Shown: one piece after another, positions 1-12,001 of the stretch
Layout of the letters: every line of letters begins with the position of its first letter
How positions within the stretch are numbered: position 1 is the first letter of the stretch
NCBI GenBank assembly: GCA_037043015.1
Contig: CM073330.1
Location: 10,930,512-10,994,511 of the forward strand
DNA: 64,000 bases
Source: Bryum argenteum
Lineage: Eukaryota > Streptophyta > Bryopsida > Bryales > Bryaceae
Direction of reading: 5' to 3'
The notes under the pieces: generated by a model
Database searches by the model: none
Seen by the model: the letters and a program-made list of their open reading frames with translations, nothing else
What the model was told of the DNA's origin: nothing
Position numbers and translations under genes: made by a program

Positions 1-2101
1 ATTGAATAGCTTCGCAAATGTGATTATGTCTTTGTTTTTTATATCTCCTCCAGTATGAACCTAAAGATGGTAAATAATCTACAAAATTAATGCATCTTAT
101 ATGAATATAAAGACAATAGGCGTATTTTTAATATCTTTTTTTCATTGTAATTTAAATAATATTTTGAGTTGTTTGAGTTGATATGTTTAGGTCATGCTTA
201 CCTTATTCATGAAATTTTCTAAATCATTAGCGGTTCGACGAAGTTCCCCACTTGGAGATTTTTTGAGTTCTTTTGCCATATCTTGAACCGTTTCTTTCAA
301 GAACTTTGCGTATTGTACTCGAGCAACTAGCTTTGTATTAACACTTTCCTATTTGGAAGAACAGAAATTTAATTTAGTCTTTGATCCTTGATACTTAAGA
401 GTTCTTGGAGGGAACTGATTCATTGCAAGATTGTACGGTAATTGAAAGTTTCATAACATGCACAAGTTCTATGAAAAATTCATACTTGCTGTTTACTTTT
501 GTCGGCAAATGTTGAAGGCAACATATTTGGAAATATCTTCAGTAAAAAGGGAAGTGTAAATTCCATAAATGGTACAACCAAAATGACCGCAAATGGAATA
601 AGCCGAAAAATGTCACCCGTTGTGAGTTTTAGTTGTTGCCTCTCACGTCTTGTCAAGTTCTTTCCTTGAAGAACTTTATAGAATAATCTCGCGGAGATTT
701 TTATGTCAACCCATAAAAGCTTTCCGCCGATATAATAATGTTGTGCTTCAAGCTTTATGATTTTTTTCCAACCATCAATTTTTATACCCCAATCTTTTCT
801 GTTTTAATGTCAAGTATATGTTTTTAGTATATGTAATCAACAAAAAAGCAAGTACTTGTATTAAGATCAATTGTATATGTGGTGTACTATATAGAATACA
901 AGTGTGATTCCATAAGCCATAGGGCAATTCGACAAAAGTAAAATTGAAATTGCCAAAAAATTAAAAAAGTTATTATTAGAAAAATATTGATTCTAGAAAA
1001 CTAGAATCGGCACAAAAATAGAACTACTGAATCAAAGACATAAAAAAGCAAGGTGTCAAATTGGCCTGTGATATAGGGTAAAGTGAGAGGCGCGGGATAG
1101 ATAATATACTTGCTCATGGATAAAATGCTTGCTATAGTAGGACCAATTTGAGTGACAAAGCCTATAACACCATGAGCAAATTTCCCAAATTTTATGGTCC
1201 AACTTTCATGCTTTCTTGCTTGCATTTCTTCATGAACCTTCTTCACTTGAGATTTTAAAACCTCAAGTTGTGCAATGGTTTGTAAATGATCATCATTTAT
1301 GGCTTTTGCTCTTTTGGCTTTGGCATCCTCTTGCGCCTTCTTTGCAGCTTCATCATTATTGTTTGCAGAATTTACTTGGGCATCTTTTCCTTGGGCATCT
1401 TTTCCTTGGGCATCTTTTCCTTCAACACTAGAAGAAAAATTGTTGTGGTGGCTTTGATTTAGTAGGTTATGTATTTTGGTCTTAGAACCTCGATATTTGA
1501 TACCATTGCTTGGTTGGAAACTTGATGAATGTTGGAAGATATTTTTGTTGTGCAAGTCTTCAGACTTATTCCAAGGTATATTTTTGAATGTATGAGGTTT
1601 TTGACGGTGTGGTAGACTTCTATTCTTACAGATTGTACACTTATTAAACAATGGCATGCAATTGTCATCACTAAACCATGAAGATGATAAAGGCTTAAAA
1701 TCTAGAAACTTATACCATATTTCATGAAAACATGTTACAGATATACTTGTGTCATTTTCTTCATTGTCAATGTCTTGCAAAGGTGGGTGTGTAATATATT
1801 TATATTGCATTGATTTTGACACATTAGGTTCTTTAAAAATACACGTTTTGACATCTTGGTTCTTAGATTTTTTAGGTATTTTGTATTTATTGTTTTTACA
1901 AAGAACAATTCTTTTATTGGGTTCAAGAAATGTATGGTTCAAATAACTGTATACAATTGATGACCTAGAATGTACTTTGCTATGGTGTGCATCTATTGTA
2001 TAAGTCAATTTATTGTTGTAGGCATTCCAAAGTTTTTCATTTTTTGATAAAAGTTGTCCAATAAATGATCTCTTCCAAATACCTAATTGACTTAACACCA
2101 T
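1..2101 (-). CDS. LETM1: LETM1-like mitochondrial cation/proton exchanger, 5' part (four exons, 3' end outside window)
   Basis: LETM1 proteins sit in the mitochondrial inner membrane and exchange K+ or Ca2+ for protons. Exons on the minus strand are 2101-1110, 798-486, 348-202 and 60-1. All junctions are GT-AG and the phases fit (2, 0, 0). Exon 2 carries the family core: an HYY-GGKLLW-DIK block, NLTRRERQQL, then the membrane segment FRLIPFAVILVVPFMEF and FPNMLPSTF. Exon 3 has the helical KFLKETVQDMAKEL. Exon 4 begins VHTGGDI and leads into FAKLFN, then leaves the window. Exon 1 (about 330 residues) is poorly conserved. It has three GKDAQ repeats, an Ala/Lys-rich coiled coil and a hydrophobic segment. 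The ATG at 2101 opens a basic, amphipathic presequence-like start (MVLSQLGIWKRSF). A splice-acceptor-like TTTCAG lies 5 bases before it, suggesting a 5'UTR intron. The core is clearly LETM1; exon 1 is joined by phase and position only. Confidence 0.88.
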
Positions 2102-2109
2102 TTTATCTG

Positions 2110-3520
2110 AAATCAAATCTATATTGTCCACATTTTAGATGGTCAAAACATTGTAATGTTTGATTTTTCTTAAATCGACATTCAATTTCTTTATGGACAT
2201 GTTCATGCAGTAGGATTTCTTCTTCATCTCATAAATATAATAATAGAATCATACTCATTACTAAAGAAGTTTGATTCGTAGGTTTTTTACTCCAAAAATG
2301 CATGTTTTATATGGTCTTTGGAATAAAGCTCAAGTGATGGAGTTAACCCTATTTGTTATATTGATAGAAGAAAATAAATACTTAATGAAAGCCAATGAAG
2401 GCAATTGCACCCAAAATTTATGCATTTGATTCTAAATGCTTCTAATCTTCTATTATTCTACACTCGTGTTTTACTCATTCCAACCAAGTAACTTAAATTC
2501 CATGAGATAAAACAAAAATTCATGAATGTGTTTTGTCCTCAAATACAACATTTTGTGATAACCAATTTAAACAACACAAGTAGCAATCCCTTTATCCAAA
2601 AGTCTTCTTGAGAGTGTCAAATGTTTTGTTTTAGAGAACCTAATTTGACTTCATATTTTTGAAAGTCCATTTAGTCAAGGACTTTGGTTAATCACACAAC
2701 AAGGTTCTACTATTTATTGCATGAATCTCAACTCATATGTGAGCTCTAAATTATCTTACTACTAATTTGGTCAATGATACTCTTTAAAAACAAGCATGGA
2801 AAAAACTACAATGTACAAACACAATCCAACTGTATATGGTTTGTCACAAAACAAGGTTATGGGATTTTTGAAGGATTCCATATAGTCATGAACTTGATGG
2901 TAGCTAATAAACATCTAGATAATGCCACAGATCTAGATTAGGGTAAATAATTCTTCCATGCGTGTCTCTTGTACAAAAGAATCTATTGTTTCTTGTTTCA
3001 TATTACTCATTGTGATTCATTTAAATTGACTTGCACTCAAAATGTCATCCCTAATCTAACACCAAAATACTAGCAACGTGACTATTCATATTGAAATGTA
3101 GTTGCTATATTCATAATCCTTTGTAGTTTCATCTCTCCTCCCTTCATAATACCACCCCTCCTCCCTCTGTAATACCTCCATCATCTATCAATAGTACCAT
3201 CCCTCCTGCCCTCGCCTGCCTCTGTAATATCACACTGTGATCTTGTTATTGCAAGATGATATGACAGTTGGACCTTGTCATAATGAACCACCAAAACAAC
3301 CTTACCACCATGACCAAGATCAAATTCTATTATGTTTTTAGAAATGTATAAGTGTTTTGAACATTTTTTTTCATCTTAAGAGTTAAGATCTAAAAATAAA
3401 GACAAGGCTTCCAATCCCCTATGATTCCACCCTTCTCTATTTCTCAATTGCATCCAATAGCTAGTATGCCATCAAACCTCTCAAATATCTTCTACAATAT
3501 ACTATAGTGTAGAAATTTAA
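2110..3520. other. AT-rich intergenic stretch upstream of LETM1
   Basis: No reading frame or RNA gene is supported. The LETM1 promoter and 5'UTR should lie in the first part, but I could not place a TATA box. Around 3126-3220 there is a pyrimidine-rich patch with loosely repeated CCTCCC and ATACCAC motifs. Confidence 0.4.
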
Positions 3521-3539
3521 CTCCCAAAGTTGAAAAAGA

Positions 3540-5690
3540 GCGGGAAACAAGTTGCTTTGGCTTTGGTTATGCTCTTAGTTACTATATATAGATTATACCA
3601 AGTCAATACATTTCATAAGTTGTAGCATTTTTCCACATTTATTCAATAAGGCCATTTGTGCTTCGAAATTCCTCAAAATTTCAAAGATGTTATCCTCAAA
3701 GTTTGAAATCACTATAAGAGCTTGCTGAAATCTGCGTCAAGTTGTAGTATATGCTCGTTTATTCTTAGAATCTATCCAAAATTAATTTGATGATTTTGAT
3801 CACATATTCAGAGTAACTTCAAAATTTCACCAAAAAATGAAATCTTTTTAAAAGTCAATTTTAAATTTTTGGAACATGTAATAGACGTATCAAGGCATGA
3901 TCTCACCTATTGGACTATCAATCCAATAATTATTTATGTGTCATTTTATTGTTAAATACTGACCTTTGTATTTGGATTTCAACATACCTCCATGTGAAAA
4001 AACAAGCATTTCTTAAGCCTTCGAAGGTACTTTGACGGTAAAAATATTCCTAACCTACCTAAGAACAAGAATATGAAGAGCCTCAAGTCAAATTTATATT
4101 AACGCCTAAATGGTTTGACTCATTTGTAAAAATAAAACACATTTTTAGAAAAAGTGTCATAAATGGAAACATAGGTAAGTTATTTGGATCTCAATCATAC
4201 ATTCTTGTAGTCGATAAATTGTACATTATGTGAGTCAAATTCTCAGTCATGAGGTCTCATAGATTGGAAGATCATAACGAATTAGTACTCAAAAAACATC
4301 ACAAAATCTTAACATTTTCACTTTGAAGTGAAAATGCTACCAATATACTTTTTGCAATGAAAAGATCACCAACTACAAAGATGTTTATCTTCATCTCATT
4401 AATACTTTTACCAACAAAAATCCATGAGAAAAATGTCTTTGCACTGGTAATGACCTTACAATGCTGAAAAGTGCCAAAATCTTACAAAGGAAAAATAGCC
4501 CAAAACTCAACCCTTTGCACTTAAATCTATGCCTTATCTTCAATAAATTTTCAAAATTTCAAATTTACCAAGGTTTCTACCACTAAAACTAGACCCTAAT
4601 TGGAATCGATCCCAAAAAATAAAGTCAAAACCCAATGGTCGATGAAGGAGATATAGTTCCTTGACAATCATCCATTTATTCACTTTCTTTTAAGATAAAA
4701 ACATTGTTGCAAATCCAATACCACAAATATTTGAATAAAAAATCTTCCAACTAGAAAGTTGTTAGCCTTTACCATGATCATGATTATGTGAAAATATTTC
4801 ATGAAATCATCTCTTGATATCCCAAAACTGCCTCATGGTTGAAAACCCAAAAACAAGAGTTACCTTCACTAAAATAAGTTCTATTTATTCATACTTTATT
4901 GTATGGATCTGCAAATTTTACCACAAAAACTAGACTTGATTTGGGACGCAACCCAAAACAAACTCTAGTTGAAGAAGTTATGGCTCTTCAAAGTTGCTGC
5001 AGTCATCCGAAATGTTGATTTTCGACATTCGGCCTCATTAAGAGTTAAATACTGGTTCTCTCGCTTACTAAACACTTCAAATGGTCCATTGTGCAATATG
5101 GGAAAAAATCTTTTTTCTAGACTTTCAATTTGATAATCTCACAATGATAGTCTCACAAAAGATTTGAGCTATTTGTACAAATATGCATCATTTAACTAAA
5201 TATGGACTTTGGGCTTATTTATGGACTTTAAAACATGGGGAGATTACTCCATCCATGACCTCAAAATCTACATATTTGAAGAGTATCTTCATAGAACCTA
5301 GATTCTAGAAATCATTTTGCAACTATTGTTCTTAATTGTAGACCGTCGACTGTCCATATTTAGTTAAATATGTCATAAATAAGGTACTTGATTCTATGAT
5401 TACATCCTTAAAATAAGTCAAAAACTTGCACATTGTGTCGAAAGAGGATAGTTTTGAGGCCTTTTGACTAGGAATTAACACATTGGTACTATTAAAAAAC
5501 TAAAGTGGAAGAATGCATCCAAGCACCGAGCTAATATCATATAATTCAACATTCTAAAAATGATTGTGTCCTAAATTCTGGCATGGAGGGCATGCAGGAA
5601 GTCACACTATTATCCGGCACACTATTCTAGTAACATTGGATGGATTGAACGAATAGGCACTTGAATGAAGTTATTCCTATGAATAGACAT
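3540..5690 (+). repeat. Long AT-rich non-coding repeat, copy 1
   Basis: The block has no coding capacity but matches three other places in the window. About 4880-5690 matches 14650-16020 in the same orientation, with shared phrases such as ACTTGATTTGGGA and AATTCTGGCATGGA. About 3540-4020 matches 16060-16500. About 4190-5060 matches the reverse complement of 17.9-19.2 kb and of 47.7-48.4 kb. Sub-block order differs between copies. Similarity was judged by eye and looks moderate, so the edges are approximate. Confidence 0.6.
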
Positions 5691-6024
5691 GGTGTATAAG
5701 CGAAGCATATGGAGTACATACAATGACTGCCAAAACTGAATACATGCTCATTGTATTAAAAGTCAATAAACAATGTAAGAAAATTGGATGCATCAAAAAT
5801 GAAACCATAAATTGTATAGGATTGCAATTAGTCATATTTCCATGGAATTGAGGCCTATTACACACAAGTATGCACGTACAAACAAAAATTAAGTTAACTT
5901 CAAACTAAAACTGAGTTTTGCTCACACAAGCTCAAATGAATCTAAAAATTTGTCCACCTACGTACCCTTCGGAGCTATAACAACTACAATTATGTGCTTG
6001 GGCATGCTCCTATACAAGTTTTGA

Positions 6025-6960
6025 CACTCATTGAGAGTAATTGAAGCCCAACAATATCTCGACACGCTCCCACAATTCCAATTTTTTTTTTGGAGATCTC
6101 TCATACTGGTTTAGTCGTCGTTTTGAAGTTGGCCACAAGTTTTTGATTGGATTCAAGTCTCGCCATGGGGATTGCGCTGACGATTTCAAAACAACAACTT
6201 CTTGCAAATTTAGCCAACGGCGCACACTCTTGGATATATGTTTTGGGTCATTATCATCTAGAAAATCAAATTGGCAAGATCCAAATCGTATGCATCGAGT
6301 GTATGAATCAACTCTCGCTCAAAAATTTCTTTATACATATACTGGTCCATTTTCCCCTCAATCCTAGACATCATACTAGAGCCACTTGAAGTCATGCAAC
6401 CCCACAATCATCCTCGCTTGGCTACCTCCAAACTTGACAGTTTGTTGTACCATTCATGCACTTCTGCTCTGTTCTTCACAAACCAATACCAAGTGCTACC
6501 ATCAAAGCAAAATTGGATGATTTTTGTCCCATCAAGAAATACTACACTATTCCAATCATCATCAGTGGCAATGACGTCTAGAAAATTCTAATCGTTGCTT
6601 AATTTGAAGAAGTCTAAGTTTTGGTTTCTTTTGCTGCACTTTACATTTAAAACCTTCTTTCGTAACACTTTTCTCACAACACTATCGCTTATACCAACAT
6701 GAAGCTCTTCCCTCAAGTAATCTCCAACTTTGTGTGCACTTTCTAAGCCACGCACAATCATTGTCTTGGCACAAGCTTTACGATCACCTGCACTCTACAT
6801 TTTTGGCCTACCACCAAAGCTTTGATTGACATCACTCAATTCACTCAAATGTTCCGTATGAAATTTTGCAATCCAACTTCAGGATATCTGTAACTCTCTA
6901 GCAACATTTCTAATACTTTCACCCCTCTCAACTTCTCTGAAGTAGCTTCTTGTACTTGGT
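6025..6960 (-). pseudogene. Dead Tc1/mariner-type transposase
   Basis: Reading down the minus strand, fragments of a DDE transposase appear in order. First is a helix-turn-helix part (RNVARELQIS, then GGRPK), then a second HTH-like part (VGDYLREELHVGISDSVVRK) around 6650-6750. Next is FLDGTKIIQFCFDG near 6500-6545, and DNDPKHISKSVRRWL near 6220-6260. The last is DLNPIKNLW near 6140-6170, the Tc1/mariner signature before the last catalytic position. The final 65 codons (6225-6028) are open to a stop. The rest carries several stops and frame changes, for example a stop after QIS in the first HTH and one after GGRPK. Inverted terminal repeats were not found. It is a long-dead DNA transposon. Confidence 0.75.
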
Positions 6961-6989
6961 TTTACTATCAACACAAAGAGATTTCAATA

Positions 6990-7420
6990 AAACCACTTTG
7001 CTCAATTCGCATACATGATGTGGACTAAATGGGGAGACATTATAACTGTGAAGGCCAAGAACATGCCCACCCAAAAACCAGACGTTAAAAAAGACCAGTT
7101 GTACATGTTAAATTTGTAGCATTCATTGCTTATTCCAAGTGTGCACATAAGCAAGTTTAGAAGCTAATTTATTTTCATCTGGATCTTTCTCAAATCACCT
7201 TGCATTGCTGGACTTGTAATTTGGTAACCACATCATTTACATGCAGGAATACTTGAGCCAATTGATTTCATAGTAAATGCATTACAGCCATCATAATACA
7301 TATAAATGACTAAAAGAAAACTATGGTTTCTATGGACTCAGTTTTCAGTTTTGGCGTCAATGTAAAGCTCCTCTCATCAACCCGAAAGTAAACTATGGTT
7401 TCTATAGACTTAGTAGAACA
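6990..7420. other. Intergenic stretch between mariner relic and LINE
   Basis: Nothing coding is seen. The phrase AAACTATGGTTTCTAT occurs twice, near 7321 and 7391, just left of the LINE tail. It could be a short duplication associated with insertion, but the second half does not match well. Confidence 0.3.
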
Positions 7421-7991
7421 ATTTTTTTTTAAAATTTTTTATTTTATTTTATTTTTTTTTTTTTTTTTCTTGAACAGTATATGCTTTACTGAAGTTAAAC
7501 ACATACAAGAGCCAGAGCCGAAGCCCGGCATAATTAAACCAAATTCTTTTAAAGATTTTCTAAGACTAATTAAACCACCAGGCTAGTTTAGCCACTAAAC
7601 CTCCACAACCTCTTCCAAGTGGTGGAGGTTCTCCACCAACCGCAACTCCCGGGCGATTCGCTCCTCCGCCTTCGCAAGCTCCTTGCGCTCCGTCGACGTG
7701 CTCCCGGTCCTTCATACTCTCCGATCGATCAGCTCCCTCCAACTGGTCCTATCCTCCTGTCTCGGCGCAAGTTCTTGACTTGCAGCTGGAGCCCTGCCTG
7801 CTCCATGCCATCCTCCTCCACGCGACTGCATCTCCACACCTGATGCCTGCGCTGCTCTATACAACTACGCTCGATACCTTGTGGCCTGCATCCCAAATCC
7901 CCCTCAAACCAGAAATATGTTGTGAAAAGTAGTTTGGCGCTGTTTGATTTGACTACGTCCTGAATGCCCCCATAGATGGTCTCGTTGCTTT

Positions 7992-8966
7992 CTATTCCAG
8001 AGATGTTTCAACTCTTGTGGGGATTTTGTTCGTGGGCAGCCAATTCCAATCGAACTTGTCCAGAAACTTGTCGATGCGGGCGGGATGTGTGTGTATCAGG
8101 TGCATCGTTCGTTCCCAAGCTGTTCGAATAATGTCTAGCATAGATTCCCAAATTCGTACCTCTCTAAACTGATGCGAGGTCCATTTGGTGTGTGCAAATA
8201 CATCAGCATTTCTATCCAACCACATCACCCATAATCCCATATTATTGAGCCTCTCAATACCATCCAGATGTTGTTACCTTTTCTGAGTTTGCGAGGGAGG
8301 GGGGACCCCAATAGGCATTGCTGCCAGACTAAAGGATCCCATTTGCCCTCTCGTGCTGGGACATGCATGACCGTGTTAAAGATTGTTTGCGCATAGTACC
8401 ACAAATGCGTGGCTTTGGGGCAGTCTACAAATCGATGCTTAATTGACTCTGGGACCCGGAGCAGGCAGCTAGGACAATTCCGGACAATTCCTGTCTGTTT
8501 GTGGGCACATTTGGTGGCGCCATTCATTCACTGCAATGGCATGGTGATAGACTGACCATAAGAACTCTGCCTCCTTTTGTGGCTTGGCTGCATGCCAGAC
8601 TTCACGCCAATCTGGCTTGTACGTGCTCGGGAGAATGGCTTTCCATTTCTTGGGGATGGAGCGGCTCAGTTCCTGGATGGTTCTCACGAGTGCTCTGCCC
8701 TCTTTAGTTGTGTAATTGAGCAAGCATTGACCCTTGTGTTTAGGGGGTCGTCTTGTCCTGGTCGTTGTCGATGTCCACTTGCTACGCCACCTCCATCTTG
8801 CCGGGTCAAAACTTAAATTCGCAATAATACCAGCATACCACAGTACAATGTTAGCATTTTTGGCGGAGCCAGTAGTCAGTGATACCACACGAACTCTCGC
8901 AAACCGGCCGGTGTATCTCCTTGCTATCCCTATGAGTGGTGTCGTTCTTTGAAGCATGCTTGTCAC
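7992..8966 (-). pseudogene. LINE ORF2 C-terminus (zf-RVT region)
   Basis: Three overlapping minus-strand frames (8966-8469, 8527-8225, 8240-7992) encode the tail of a plant L1 reverse transcriptase. The best marker is the zf-RVT pattern: EAEFLWSVYHHAIAVNEWR, then CPQTDRNCPSC, then ESIKHRFVDCPKATHLW. It is split by frame changes and therefore dead. No reverse-transcriptase YxDD box is present in the window for this element. Confidence 0.7.
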
Positions 8967-8968
8967 GC

Positions 8969-9860
8969 CTATTGTGAAGAACTCGGCCCTGCAAGGGATT
9001 TGAACCTCCTAGGGTTACATTTCCTACGAGGAAATGGGAAGCAGTCAACAATTTGATTGGCTTCGTGTGTGAACTCTAACCCTAGATGCTTCAATGTGAT
9101 CCAGATTTGCGCAATGAGACCTACCGGCTTACATGGGTCGAAGTTGGGGACCCACGCATGAACCACTTATAGATGGCCTTCACAAATCAATGCCTTCAGG
9201 TTAACAGCTCTCGCAAGATCACTTTCTTTGTCAAATTTAATTAGGTGAAAATCGTTACCGATGACGTTATGTCTTACTATGTGGGCTTCTACCTCCCGCT
9301 CTAACAGGTCCAACCATTTGATGTGAGATAGCCTGGTGTCACTAGTATACTTGATACGGACTATAGCAAAGTAGAGCTTACAATGTTGTATTTTATTTTC
9401 AATGGATTTGACGTCAAGATCACTCACCTTTAGTACAATCGTCTCACGGATTGACGTACCTTGCTCGTTCTGATGAATTTGTTCACTAATTGGTTCACCT
9501 TTTGATGATGTGACCTTGGGGTCTGGTGTTTGATCTGCCACTGGTGGTCTTTCTCCCTCCGTTGCTGCCTTGCGATCAGGATCTCTTCGATCTAGATCTG
9601 ACCGATCTGGATCTCGTCTGTCTGGGGCTTTCCTGGTCAAGTCCTGTTGATCTGCATATTCAGGCTCTCGGGTGTGTGTTCGGGTAGCAGGGAATGTGCT
9701 TCTTTCTCGTCCTGCTCCGTATCTGCTTGGACGCTCGCCCTTGTTCTCGAGCCTCCCATCTCTGTAATCAGATCTGTTGTGCTGTCGTCTCTCATCTTCC
9801 TGCCTTCTTACCACGTCACTGTAGCTTCTTGTTGCTCCTTGTTGTTTGAATGATCACTTC
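8969..9860 (-). pseudogene. LINE ORF1 remnant (nucleic-acid-binding, DUF4283-like)
   Basis: An open frame from about 9860 to 9167 continues after a stop into 9166-8969. The N-terminal half is rich in Arg/Asp/Glu, with repeats of the type RRDPDRSDLD. The second half reads DFHLIKFDKESDLARAV, then HAWVPNFDPC and an ILE-TLKHLGLEF-like stretch. This is the layout of the DUF4283 domain at the start of plant LINE ORF1 proteins. No ATG opens the frame. A possible original start (MSDQTNTID) lies near 9930 in another frame. The zinc knuckle expected downstream is absent. Confidence 0.6.
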
Positions 9861-10245
9861 ACCTTCCCTCTTAGATCTGAGGAACAACTTTGTTTCCTCT
9901 ACTGTCAATTGTGTTTGTTTGATCGCTCATACGCCACAGATCCTCAGAGGGTCACTTCCATGATTAGATCGTCCCATGTGAGCTTAGATTGCTCAGGCTG
10001 GGAGAATTAGGGTTTCGCCCTTCCTCCCACTTCCGCAGCGTCCCATCGTCCTGATAAAAAAAATAATCAAATAGTGGTCAAATATAAACGAAGGGCATAT
10101 TGGCGCATGACCTGCAGAAATAATAATAAGTATAATTATGTTGGCATGATGGGGGTATTGCAAAAATGTGCACATCATCAATAAACTATCTTTTTAATGC
10201 CCTTTTTAATGCCCTTTTCAGGGAAAACAATACCCTCTCTCTTTT

Positions 10246-10307
10246 CAGGGAACGTCCTGTTCCCGGGAGAACACCTCAGGGAACGTCCTGTTCCCGGGAG
10301 AACACCT
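10246..10307 (+). repeat. Tandem 31-bp repeat, two copies, with palindromic core
   Basis: The 31-bp unit CAGGGAACGTCCTGTTC... occurs twice without a gap. Each unit holds GTTCCCGGGAGAAC, close to a palindrome. Related pieces (CCCTTTTCAGGGAAAACAAT near 10210 and CCCTTTTCGGGGAGAACAAT near 10329) flank it. The array lies about 690 bp upstream of the TATA-like box of the first small-protein gene. Confidence 0.7.
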
Positions 10308-10985
10308 CAGCCAAGTACTATTTGACTGCCCTTTTCGGGGAGAACAATACCCTATCTGCGGAACAAGCCGACTGATCCAGCGGTAGGAATATAACCAACA
10401 CATTCCTGAACACCTTCCAAAGAGAAAGGGGAGATGTAGGACAAAGCTAGATGTGGGGTGCTTGTCTGCAGAAAGTTGCATCTGATTTGACGGAAGCCTA
10501 TGATAGCGTGGCGTTGATTCTTCGCATCCGCACGCTTTGTGCTACAAACTACTGTAGTTAACATAAAAATAACATAACTTAGGGATTGTCGAATGGAAGC
10601 ATTTGGCCAAGGCATCAACTCGACCGCGTCTCCCACGCACTGGCTTGACCCTTCCAAGCGGGACCTGGAGTTCCGGATCAGACGATATATAGGAAAACTT
10701 GGATTAGAAATGTAATCCCACCCGGGATATAACAAAACTAGGATTGGAAATCTAACCCCACCAAGGATTTGCAAGACTTGGATCAGAAAAGCGACCCCAA
10801 CTTCTACGACCTCCAGAAAGTAGGACGATCTTGCTGACCGCGGAGTGGTCTGACACAACTGGATGCATGTACGTATCTTGAGCCAACCTGCCTTCCATAA
10901 TGGAATCGATACCTTCTCATCCGGGCCGCCTTGGAATGCGTTTTCATCCGTATTCATCCCAACATTGCTCCCTGTCTCGTCGACA

Positions 10986-10994
10986 CTACATAAG
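10986..10994 (+). promoter_or_regulatory. TATA-like box of small-protein gene 1
   Basis: CTACATAAG lies about 800 bp before the start codon at 11795. The two paralogues have better TATA boxes at the corresponding place. A good splice donor (TTG/GTATGTCT near 11131) and an acceptor (TTGATTGCAG ending 11595) suggest a 5'UTR intron in between. Confidence 0.4.
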
Positions 10995-11794
10995 CAGCCC
11001 TGAGATTTGGAAATAACACCTCTGTATTACCCGAACGGTGACCATAGTTCCAACTAGAAAGTTTCGATCACTCACTTTACTTCAAGCAGTCCCCGCTCGC
11101 ATTTTCCTGCTTCCCAACGACAGTCCACTTGGTATGTCTTTCTCTTTTCTTTTTGCCTGGTTGTATCGATCGATAGGAACTCTTCAACGCTTGATATTGG
11201 GTCATATGATTCCTCTTTGAAACTGACTTCTCAATTTCTCTTTGAAGTTGGGAGCTCCTCGCTCTGAATGATCTCTTTCAATTGCCGAAAGTTCGTGGTC
11301 ATCCTTACACTGCTACAGACAGTCTACTGCTACCTGCTAAGCTCATTGCTCAGACTACTAATCACTTCATGGATTGTGCGGTGATCTTAAACATGTTGAG
11401 AAATGGTTTTCATTTGTTGTTCTGGTCAACTTCGATCAGCTCCCCGCGATCACTACTTCTTTGTGATTAATCGTCATGCTGAGACTTGTCCACTTCCTAG
11501 AGCTTTGTACCTCATGCTTCGATCGTGTCTTCAACGTTGCCCGTGTTTGCTGATATCGAAAACTTAGTACTGTTGTTCTTGAAATTTGATTGCAGTGTCC
11601 GTTTCTTGGTTGTGCTTGCGTCTTCTCTGTGGTAGCTTTGAATGCAGAAACTGTCTTGCTGCGATGGAGTCTTCAGAGCTGCCGACGATATTCATGTGAA
11701 ACATGTCCGGCATAACTGTATGGAAGTGCTTTGGCTGAGGATTGTTTGGTTGTGTTGATTGTGGAAGGCGGAAAACACTGCTCAGTCGGTAGCA

Positions 11795-12001
11795 ATGGCA
11801 CAACCAAATTTTCCAGCAAACCAACTTAATCTGCTTGTGGCAGTTGCTGGTCATGGTGCACAAACGGTCGGTGCTCCAGCCCCTGTGGCCGGGGCAGCTC
11901 TGCTTGGGGCTCGTACACAGTTTGATGTGGAGGCGGGCCTTTTGGGACCTATGCCCACGAAAAGCAACGAAGGGTGCCATATCCATGCCACCATCACTTG
12001 A
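11795..12001 (+). CDS. Small protein of a three-member family, copy 1 (68 residues)
   Basis: The function is unknown and I recognise no known family. The protein starts MAQPNFPANQLNLLVAVAGHG, has a short Ala/Pro/Val-rich middle (VGAPAPVAG), and ends in the block shared by all copies: FDVEAG, GPMPTKSNEGC, IHATIT. The start is chosen because the upstream leader (GATTGTGGAAGGCGG) is conserved in all three copies while its reading frame is not, owing to a small length difference just before this ATG. Copies at 35084-35305 and 44887-45264 (both minus) match in protein, leader and downstream DNA. The hydrophobic N-terminal half is too short and irregular for a confident signal peptide. Conservation of the ends across three diverged copies argues for a real gene. 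Confidence 0.6.
   Translation: MAQPNFPANQLNLLVAVAGHGAQTVGAPAPVAGAALLGARTQFDVEAGLLGPMPTKSNEGCHIHATIT

Larger units (their letters stand above)
7421..10060 (-). mobile_element. L1-type LINE with internal deletion
   Basis: The element runs on the minus strand. Its 5' part is an ORF1 remnant and its 3' part is the end of ORF2. The T-rich run at 7421-7468 is the poly(A) tail seen from the other strand. The endonuclease and nearly all of the reverse transcriptase are missing, so ORF1 is followed within a few bases by the C-terminal zinc-finger region of ORF2. About 520 bases between the ORF2 stop and the tail would be the 3'UTR. The 5' end is placed near 10060 by a drop in GC content and is uncertain. 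No clear target-site duplication was found. Confidence 0.65.

Noticed and set aside
10352-10957. 201-codon minus-strand frame upstream of small-protein gene 1
   Set aside because: No family resemblance, and it overlaps DNA with short internal repeats (GATTAGAAA / GATTGGAAAT-type words), so it reads as chance.
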